Source: a bacterium
GTDB taxonomy: Bacteria > Verrucomicrobiota > Verrucomicrobiia > Limisphaerales > RI-55
Length of the DNA stretch: 64,000 nt
Direction of reading: 5' to 3'
NCBI GenBank assembly: GCA_016124235.1
Contig: WGOC01000002.1
Location: 124,001-188,000 of the forward strand
The number at the start of each line of letters is the position of its first letter. Within the stretch, counting starts at the first letter, position 1. Shown here in pieces: positions 18,809 through 26,100 of the stretch. The position numbers and the translations under genes were made by a program. Under the pieces are notes generated by a model, which saw nothing but the letters and a program-made list of their open reading frames with translations, was not told the DNA's origin and did not search any database.

Positions 18809-19421
18809 TGACCACCAAATGGTAAGAGTGGGACTGCGAACCTTGTTCAGCAGTTATCCACAATTGGAGGTCGTTGGTGAGGGTGCCACCGTGGCCGAGG
18901 CGTTGGAGGTTGTTCCAAAAACCACACCCGATGTCGTGCTCTTGGACATTCGCCTACCCGACGGATCAGGACTCAGTGCCTGCCGCAAACTCCGCGAACT
19001 ACGCCCCGAGCTCCGTGTCCTCATCCTAACCTCGTTCTACACCGACGAAATGGTGATGGATGCCATTGATGCGGGGGCGGAGGGTTATTTGCTGAAAGAG
19101 ATCAATTCGGACTTTTTGGTCCGTTCAATCGAGGAAGTCATGGAAGGCAAATCGATCCTCGATCCCGCCGTCACGCGAAAGGTGATGGAACGGGCGCGAC
19201 GCGAAAAAGTGGACGAAACCGGCCCAAGCTTGAGCATGCTCTCCCCTCAGGAGCGCCGGGTGATTGCCTTGGTTGCCGCCGGCAAAACGAACAAGGAAAT
19301 CGGCCTCGAACTCAATCTAAGCGACAAGACGGTGAAGAATTACCTCAGCAATCTGATGGAAAAACTCAATTTCAGTCGCCGCTCCCAAGCCGCCGCGTTT
19401 TACGCCCAGCAACAGAGATAG
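18765..19421 (+). CDS. LuxR/NarL-type response regulator
   Basis: 218 residues from the ATG at 18765, chosen because the receiver domain begins at once (IRVALIDDHQMVRVG); an upstream in-frame ATG at 18687 would add shadow sequence from the kinase. The receiver has the acidic pair D-D, the phospho-acceptor in V-V-L-L-D-I-R-L-P-D-G (Asp61), and 'EGYLLKEI' with the conserved Lys. The C-terminal LuxR HTH reads L-S-P-Q-E-R-R-V-I-A-L-V-A-A-G-K-T-N-K-E-I ... LSDKTVKNYLSNLMEKL. It is a complete two-domain regulator, expected to be controlled by the overlapping histidine kinase. Target genes are unknown; the adjacent pilin genes are candidates. Confidence 0.93.
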   Translation: MSQPASRPIRVALIDDHQMVRVGLRTLFSSYPQLEVVGEGATVAEALEVVPKTTPDVVLLDIRLPDGSGLSACRKLRELRPELRVLILTSFYTDEMVMDAIDAGAEGYLLKEINSDFLVRSIEEVMEGKSILDPAVTRKVMERARREKVDETGPSLSMLSPQERRVIALVAAGKTNKEIGLELNLSDKTVKNYLSNLMEKLNFSRRSQAAAFYAQQQR

Positions 19422-19425
19422 CCAA

Positions 19426-19506
19426 ATGGCCCTAAATTAGCAGGGCCATAAAAATTCGTTAACGAATTCAGACCTATAACTCGCTGACTTTCAGCGAGTT
19501 TTTCCA
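19426..19506 (+). terminator. Three consecutive palindromes ending in a terminator
   Basis: Directly after the regulator's stop are an 8-bp stem (ATGGCCCT 19426-19433 with AGGGCCAT 19442-19449), a perfect 16-base palindrome (19453-19468, centred on GTTAAC) and a strong terminator: AACTCGCTGA (19478-19487) with TCAGCGAGTT (19491-19500), loop CTT, then a run of T. The last element should stop transcription from the kinase/regulator operon. Confidence 0.85.
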
Positions 19507-19597
19507 TTTCTACAGCTCATCGCTTTCACAATCGGACGCCGGCGGAAGCCGATCTGCTGAGAGGCCCTTCAGCTAACTTAGAGAACGCTTTTGTACT

Positions 19598-20080
19598 ATG
19601 CGCATTCGCTTCAATTCAAAAGGAGGCCGCCAGATGATGGCGGGCGTCACACTGATCGAAGCACTCGTCGCAATGGGGGTCTTTGGCATCACGTTCTTTT
19701 CGCTCTACGGCGGCATGTCGATGGGCATTTCGATCATTCGCGATGCCCGCGAAAACCTGAGAGCAACCCAGGTAATGGTGGAAAAAATGGAAACCATCCG
19801 CCTCTACTCTTGGGATCAAATCACGAACACCACGTTCATTCCCTCGACATTTTCCGAAAGCTATTACCCGGAGGGGCTAAGCGCCGACTCGCAGTCCACT
19901 TACAATGGTTTGGTTTACAGCGGAACTCTTAGAATCACGGGTGGCCCAAGTGGTGTCGCGTACGGCGGCGACATGCGCAGAGTCACCGTCGGCGTTTCCT
20001 GGACTTCGAATGGACGTTCCCACAATCGCACAATGAGCACTTACGTGGCACGACATGGTTTGCAAAACTACATTTACTAG
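19598..20080 (+). CDS. Prepilin-leader minor pilin, PilV-like
   Basis: 160 residues. A basic leader (MRIRFNSKGGRQMMA) is followed by G-V-T-L-I-E-A-L-V-A-M-G-V-F-G, the type IV prepilin cleavage and methylation motif, then a hydrophobic helix (FFSLYGGMSMGISI) and 'ENLRATQVMVEKMETIRLYSW', typical of PilV/GspI-type minor pseudopilins. It is expected to be cut by PilD-type peptidase after the glycine and to sit in the pilus or pseudopilus tip. It is the first gene of a three-gene set with overlaps to the next (26 bases) and then a 4-base ATGA overlap. No SD-like sequence is obvious. Confidence 0.88.
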   Translation: MRIRFNSKGGRQMMAGVTLIEALVAMGVFGITFFSLYGGMSMGISIIRDARENLRATQVMVEKMETIRLYSWDQITNTTFIPSTFSESYYPEGLSADSQSTYNGLVYSGTLRITGGPSGVAYGGDMRRVTVGVSWTSNGRSHNRTMSTYVARHGLQNYIY

Positions 20081-20594
20081 GCGCCGCGCATTCACGCTGG
20101 TCGAATTCATGATCAGCCTGGCCGTAGGCAGCTTGATTTTTCTCGCGGTGGGAGTGCTGGGTATCTACGCGGGGCGCACCTTCGCGGGATTGGTCAATTA
20201 CGCCGAATTGGATGCGAACAGCCGCAATGCGCTTGATTACCTGACACGAGATGTTCGCGGGGTCAAACGCCTTGCCTCGAGCACAGCTACGAGTCTCACC
20301 TTCATTGAATCGGATGGAACAACGCAACTTCAGTACGTCTATTCACCGGATGCCAAGACGCTGACCCGCATCGAAGGCACCAAGTCCAAGGTGCTCCTTA
20401 CCGGCTGCGATAGTTTGTCCTTTTCCATTTATCAGCGGAACCCAATCGCGGGCACTTACAATCAGTTTCCCGCGGGATCGGCCTCCACAGCGAAGCTCGT
20501 CAATGTCACCTGGTCGTGTTCCCGGGACATATTGGGAACGAAGATGAACACCGAGAATGTGCAGACGGCAAAAGTCGTAATTCGTCAGCAATGA
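20055..20594 (+). CDS. Prepilin-leader minor pilin, PilW-like
   Basis: 179 residues. Leader TFTRRRA, then A-F-T-L-V-E-F-M-I-S-L-A-V-G-S-L-I-F-L, the prepilin motif with the invariant Glu. 'NSRNALDYLTRDVRGVKRL' after the helix is the pattern of PilW/GspJ-type minor pilins. The C-terminal half is beta-rich (LQYVYSPDAKTLTRIEG, 'LSFSIYQRNPIAG'). The start lies inside the PilV-like gene and the stop overlaps the next start as ATGA, so the three are co-translated. No major pilin or assembly ATPase is in this window; those would be encoded elsewhere. Confidence 0.88.
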   Translation: MVCKTTFTRRRAFTLVEFMISLAVGSLIFLAVGVLGIYAGRTFAGLVNYAELDANSRNALDYLTRDVRGVKRLASSTATSLTFIESDGTTQLQYVYSPDAKTLTRIEGTKSKVLLTGCDSLSFSIYQRNPIAGTYNQFPAGSASTAKLVNVTWSCSRDILGTKMNTENVQTAKVVIRQQ

Positions 20595-21922
20595 AAGTCA
20601 TGAAATTTACTCGCAACAAATACACCTCGGAAAGGGGAACGGTCCTGTTCGTGACCTTGGTGGCCACCGGAATTTTGGCGGCCGCCTTGGCCAGCTACCT
20701 CAAGCTGGTGAGCACGCAGAACTATTCCGTGGCCCGATCACAGGCCTGGAATCGCGCAATCCCGATCCTAGAAGGTGGCATTGAAGAAGCGATGGCACAG
20801 ATCAATTGGAATCGAACCCCCGCTTCGCTGATTTCCAATGGTTGGGTATTGAGCGGCACCAACTACGTCAAGACCAACTACATTAACGGCGAGTTCTGTA
20901 TCACAAAAGTCGCGTTGCTCGCATGGCCCATCATTCAATCACAAGGCTTCGCCAGGATTCCGCGCCAAAGTGACGGATATGTGAGCCGGACCGTTCGCGT
21001 GACCACCAAAACGACGTCTCCGTTTACGAAAGCCATGGCGGCCGACGGGGTCATCGATTTGAACGGAAACAACGTAGCCACGGACAGCTTCGACAGCCAA
21101 AGCACTACTTATAGTAACAGCGGCCTTTACGATTCGAGTCGCCGGAAAGCCAACGGCGATGTGGCGACAAATGGAGATATCATCAACGTTGGTAACGCCG
21201 ACGTTTATGGCCACGTTTCGACCGGGCCTGGTGGTACAACAGAAGTGAGCAAGAACGGTGCGGTGGGGGATCTGGCCTGGCATACCGCCGGCAATACCGG
21301 CATCCAGACTGGCTTCGCGAATGATGACATGAATGTGGAATTCGCCCCGGTCACGCCACCGTTTACGATTGGCCTTCCTCCAACGACTGGCTTCGTTGGC
21401 ACGACCAACTACGGCTATTTGCTTAGCGGTACGGGCACGCAGTATTCGATGTCGTCACTTAGTATGAGTGGGAATGGAACTGGCAATCAGATGATGGTAA
21501 CCGGTGATGTAACTCTTTATGTTTCCGGAAACGTTTCACTCTCTGGTCAGTCGTCAATCATTGTCGCTCCAGGTGCTCGCCTCCGCATGTATGTTAATGG
21601 CGCGTCAACTTCCTTCGGTGGCAACGGCATTGTCAACGGAAACGGGAACGCGACCAACTTTATGTATTACGGAACGCCGAACAACACGTCAGTATCCATG
21701 ACCGGAAACTCAGCATTTGTCGGAACCGTCTACGCGCCCAGCGCTGATCTGCACCTAGGCGGCGGTGGAAACAACACGTACGACTTCGTTGGTGCCAGCG
21801 TTTCCCGTACGGTGGGCATGAACGGTCGCTTCAATTTCCATTATGACGAGAATCTTGGCCGGATGAACAATGACGCCTTTTTCGTCATCACATCCTGGAA
21901 CGAAATGAGCGCCGGCTTATAG
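20591..21922 (+). CDS. PilX-like exported protein with repetitive beta-rich C-terminus
   Basis: 443 residues from the ATG at 20591 (ATGA overlap with the PilW-like gene). The N-terminus 'RGTVLFVTLVATGILAAALASYLKLVS' is the PilX-type leader and helix, lacking the usual G-F-T-L-I-E motif, followed by 'ARSQAWNRAIPILEGGIEEAMAQI'. The second half is Gly/Asn/Ser-rich with short beta-strand repeats ('DVTLYVSGNVSLSGQSSIIV', 'NNTSVSMTGNSAFVGTVYAP'), like the DUF7305-type domain found in PilX-associated proteins of environmental bacteria. Probably the tip or adhesin element of the minor-pilin complex. The function of the repeat region is inferred only. Confidence 0.82.
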   Translation: MKVMKFTRNKYTSERGTVLFVTLVATGILAAALASYLKLVSTQNYSVARSQAWNRAIPILEGGIEEAMAQINWNRTPASLISNGWVLSGTNYVKTNYINGEFCITKVALLAWPIIQSQGFARIPRQSDGYVSRTVRVTTKTTSPFTKAMAADGVIDLNGNNVATDSFDSQSTTYSNSGLYDSSRRKANGDVATNGDIINVGNADVYGHVSTGPGGTTEVSKNGAVGDLAWHTAGNTGIQTGFANDDMNVEFAPVTPPFTIGLPPTTGFVGTTNYGYLLSGTGTQYSMSSLSMSGNGTGNQMMVTGDVTLYVSGNVSLSGQSSIIVAPGARLRMYVNGASTSFGGNGIVNGNGNATNFMYYGTPNNTSVSMTGNSAFVGTVYAPSADLHLGGGGNNTYDFVGASVSRTVGMNGRFNFHYDENLGRMNNDAFFVITSWNEMSAGL

Positions 21923-21933
21923 CGTCGCGTTTC

Positions 21934-22608
21934 TCACGGCGCCAAGCGCTCGATCTTCCACGGGCCATCACCCAGCGCGGTGTACAGAAAGCGATCGTGC
22001 AACCGACTGGCCCTGCCCTGCCAGAATTCAATCGTCCGCGGCTTCACTCGATAGCCTCCCCAAAACGAAGGTAAGGGTACTTCGCCGTTGGCGAATTTTC
22101 GTTTCATCTCGGCAAACTTCATCTCCAGCAGCTTCCGTGTTGTTACGACACTGCTTTGTTGCGAGGTCCAGGCAGCGAGTCGACTCTCGAACGGTCGCGT
22201 CACAAAGTACTTCAACACCTCGACGTTCGACATGCGCGTGGCGTTGCCATTGATGATCACCTGTCGCTCCAGCTTGATCCACGGAAACAAAAGGGAAACG
22301 TTTGAGTTGGCCGCGATCTGCGTGGCCTTGGTGCTTTCCAGGTTCGTGTAAAAAACAAAACCGCTCCGGTCGTATCCCTTGCACAACACCGTGCGCAAAG
22401 TCGTTTGACCGGTCGGGCTCGCCGTCGCCAGACTCATTGCGTTTGGTTCCAAAATGCCCGCGTCTCGGGCTTGTTGAAACCACGTTTCAAACTGCTCAAA
22501 CGGATCGGAAAGAAGCTGCGCTTCGTCGAGCTCGCCTTGGGTGTAGTTGTTTCGCATCCCAGCCAGCTCATCACCGGGACCCGACTCGTTGTCTGATTCT
22601 AAACTCAT
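21934..22608 (-). CDS. pdxH: Pyridoxamine 5'-phosphate oxidase
   Basis: 224 residues from the ATG at 22608; the frame is open to a GTG at 22695 but the extra residues are not family-like. The enzyme oxidises pyridoxamine or pyridoxine phosphate to pyridoxal phosphate with FMN. Landmarks: 'MRNNYTQGELDEAQLLSDPFEQFETWF' region at the N-terminus, 'LRTVLCKGYDRSGFVFYTN' and 'SKATQIAANSNVSLLFPW' (FMN binding), and the signature F-W-Q-G-R-A-S-R-L-H-D-R-F-L-Y. The length fits the family (about 210-230). It is transcribed toward the pilin genes with an 11-base gap between stops. Confidence 0.95.
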   Translation of the reverse strand: MSLESDNESGPGDELAGMRNNYTQGELDEAQLLSDPFEQFETWFQQARDAGILEPNAMSLATASPTGQTTLRTVLCKGYDRSGFVFYTNLESTKATQIAANSNVSLLFPWIKLERQVIINGNATRMSNVEVLKYFVTRPFESRLAAWTSQQSSVVTTRKLLEMKFAEMKRKFANGEVPLPSFWGGYRVKPRTIEFWQGRASRLHDRFLYTALGDGPWKIERLAP

Positions 22609-23129
22609 AATATGGTTCTGCTTCCGACGGGCCATTTCCTGACAGCGCCGTTCACAGGTCAAATCGTTTTCACGGCGAATCGTCCCTGGAGTCACCCTAA
22701 ATTTACTACTCGGTCAGCCAACTTCTTTGCGATCCGCGTGGCCCAAAGTTAGGACAAATAGCGTCCCAATTTGGCCGAAAATCGTCCTAAATGGATTCAA
22801 AATTGGGCACCGCGCCTGTGCCGGTTGTCGCCGGCGCGACGATGAAGCAATGCTTTTGACCTTATCAGCCCAGTAAATGCCCGCGCGCTAGAATCAAATG
22901 CCCCTAAAGCCCTCAACCTATTTGGTCGTTTAAAGGATACTCCCTCCATGATTTCAGCTTCGACGGCACGACAACTGCCTGAGGGAAATCGCGTTTTGTC
23001 GGTATACGCCGGGCACCGCCGGCGGTGGAACCAACGTGGGAAGCCGCGAAACGCGAATTCGTCGTGAGCGCTATCGAAACCCTCGAAACTCCAATCGGCA
23101 CGCCTGCCAGCGGGCCAGACTCCCTAAAT
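22609..23129. promoter_or_regulatory. Divergent promoter region between pdxH and the coiled-coil gene
   Basis: No gene is supported in these 521 bases. They contain TTAGGAC (22749-22755) facing GTCCTAA (22784-22790), a further CCCTAAAT near 22695 and another just before the ATG at 23130. A perfect 14-base palindrome CACCGCCGGCGGTG (23014-23027) covers the GTG at 23025 that could otherwise be taken as the start of the long downstream frame. Promoter elements could not be assigned with confidence. Confidence 0.35.
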
Positions 23130-26100
23130 ATGACCGCTCGCCGCATCTTGTTGGTGGTGGGCGATCCGATGATCCACCTCAATCTATCGAGCCGGCTGCG
23201 GCTGGCGGGATTTGAAGTCAGCGTCACTTCAGGTACCGAGATGGCGATTCAGAAGTTTCATTCCTACAACCCGCACGCCGTCGTGCTGGATATGGTGGTC
23301 AACGACGATTCAGGAGACGAGGTCATTCGCGAACTACGACGCAATCCGGACGGAAAGGAACTGCCGATTTACGCGTTCTCCAGTTCACCCAATTCCAAAG
23401 CGGTCCGCCGGGCGGTCAAATCCGGTGCGACGAAATTGTTTACCGACAGCGCCACGCCGTTTGACGACATCATTGTCGAACTCACCACAGAACATTCTCA
23501 ACAGATTCCGGACGGAGAAATTCCCGAAGCTCCCGATGCAGCAGCCAAACACGCGGTTGAAAACAAAATCTTCCTGAATGGTTTGCGTAGCGCAATCGCG
23601 CGGGTCCAAAAGCATTTGGAAGTGCTCCTGGAAGCCGAAAGCAACCACGGTCGTTCCGTCGCTTATGGGGAATTGCGTGGTAAACTTCAGACTGTGCTGC
23701 CGCTCGCCCGCCAGTCCGTTCGCCCCGGCGTGTACCGTCTCGCGGGCGCCCTTCACGCGTTATTGAAGGTACTTCACGAAATGCCCGAGTGCGCCACCGA
23801 GACGACGCAACGTACGGTGATCGCCGCGATCGATGTGTTGGGGCGTCTGTGTGACGGCGACAAGCCCCCGCTGGAAAGCAAGGCGTTGGATCTGTCGGCA
23901 GCGATTGGCGATGAAGACATGGTTTCGCGTTCGGTCGTTTGCAGTGCCCTGCGATCTGTCGGTTTCCAGTTCGAGTGTTTCGCTCACTTTTCGTTGGTGA
24001 TGCCTTACCTCGAAAATGGGAAATCGGATTTGGTGATCGTTCATCTCGCACCGGATTCCTCGCCGGATTCTGATTTCGGAAAGAAACTTCGCGCCAAGTC
24101 CAAAACCTCCTGCGTGCCGGTGATTCTGGTGCATGGCGTGAGTGACTTCGAAGACCAGGCCCCCGTCACCAAGGACACGATGGACGAGCTGATCACCAAG
24201 CCGTTCATCTTCATGGAACTTTCTGTCAAGGCCTTGACTCTGGCTTTGAAGAAACGTCTCGCCATCGCTACAGCGAAGCTGGAAGCCGCATCCGGGAGCA
24301 CTGCTGTTGGATCCAAGGGCTCCTTGGCGGCCACGAGCGAAGCGGCGTATGAGGATAATTCCTTCGGCATTGCACAGTACGACGACAGTTCCATGGCGAG
24401 CACTCCGGGCGATATCGGTCAACCCAAACTGCCCCCGTCGCGATTCAAAGGCAGCGCGATCAGTGAGGCGGAAGACCTTGTCGGTGAAGGCGCCACCGCC
24501 ATGCTCACGCTGCGGGAGGAGCTGGATCAAAAACGCCGGGAACGCGAACGATTGGTCAGCCGCATCTTCAACACCGAGCTGGAACTCGAACAGTTGAACA
24601 CGGCACTTGAGGAAGAGCGCGAACATCGTCAGCAACTCGAGCAAATGGTTCAGGATCTCATGGTCGGGCAGGTTCCGCCGACTCCGGGACCAGCCACCAG
24701 TGACCCAAATGCTAGCTTTCAAGCCGATGCATCGCACGTCGCCGCGGAAACGGCAGACGATTCACTTGCGAACTTGCAAATGCAGATCGCGGAATTGAAC
24801 GCCGAAACGGACATTCTCAAAAACGAATTGCAGGCCCGCCACGAGGAGCGTGAACAACTTGCCGCCCGGATCTATCAAGACGAACAAGAACTTGAAGCCG
24901 TACGCAAGCAACTGGAAGAGGAGCGCTCTAATCGCGTCGCCAGCGAAGCCCTGCCTGATGATCAACAATCGACAGATGGGATTGCCGCTGATGAAGCAAC
25001 GGCCGAATTGCGGAAAACCCATGACGAACTGGTCGCCCAATTGGCGGCGGCCCAGCAGGAAAACGAGGCGGAATTCCGGAATCGCGCCGAGCTGGAAGTT
25101 AAGCTCGAAGAGCTGACCAATGATCTGAACCAAGCCCGCGTAGCGCAGCAAAACCTCGAAGCGGAACGCGATCGACTGGAAGCTGAATTCGAACAGAAGC
25201 TGGCCGAAACACGCCAGGCATTGGAAGCAGACCAATCAAACCAGGCAGCACAAGCCCAACTGCAGGAGCAACTCCAGCAGGAGCTGGCCTTGGTTCGCGA
25301 CCGGCAGGCCACGTTGGAGGAAGCCCTGACCAAAGCCGAGGCGGAAGCTTCCGAGAATACGCGACTGAAATCCGAGCTCGAGGAACAACTGCTTCAAACG
25401 CAACAGGCTCTTGAGCAAGCCCGCGCCGAACAGGAGAAAGCGATCACCGAACGAGCGGAAGTGGTGAACGGCCTCCGTGACCAACTTGACCAGCTGACCA
25501 AAGCAGCGGACCAAGCCGAAGCGGCGCGCACCGAAGAGGTCGAGCGCCGGAACAAATTGCAGGCCGAGTTGGACCAACTTTGGAAGGCGCAAGAGGAAAT
25601 CGACCAACAACTGGCGTCGGAAAAAACGAACGCCGCGGAAGCGGATTCACGACAACAGGAACTGCAGGCGCGCTTGCAGGAAGCGTCGCAGCAGCTTGAA
25701 CAATCCCATCGAGCGCTGCAGGAAGCCGAGGAGCTGAAGCGCAGCGAAGCCGATCGTCGGGCCGCGTTGGAGAAGCAGTTGGCCCAGGTTCAAGAGGAAC
25801 TCGATGCGAAACTCAACGCCCAAAGCCAGCTCGCAGCGGAGACCAACGAGCAGAAGGCCGATCTCGAGAACCGCTTGAAGCACCTCGAAGAAGAGCTACC
25901 GCAAGCTCGGCAAAAAATCTCCGAGCTGACGCAGGAAAAAGAGCGCGTCCAGGCGGAATTTGCGAACCAATTGAAGGCCGCCACCGAAGCCACCGCGCTG
26001 GCCGAGGAAAAGGCCAGAAAAGAAGTCGCGCGAAGCGAGGAACTCGAATCGGATCTCGCCAAAAATCGTGATGCCGCCCACGCACTCAAAGCGCGTCTCG

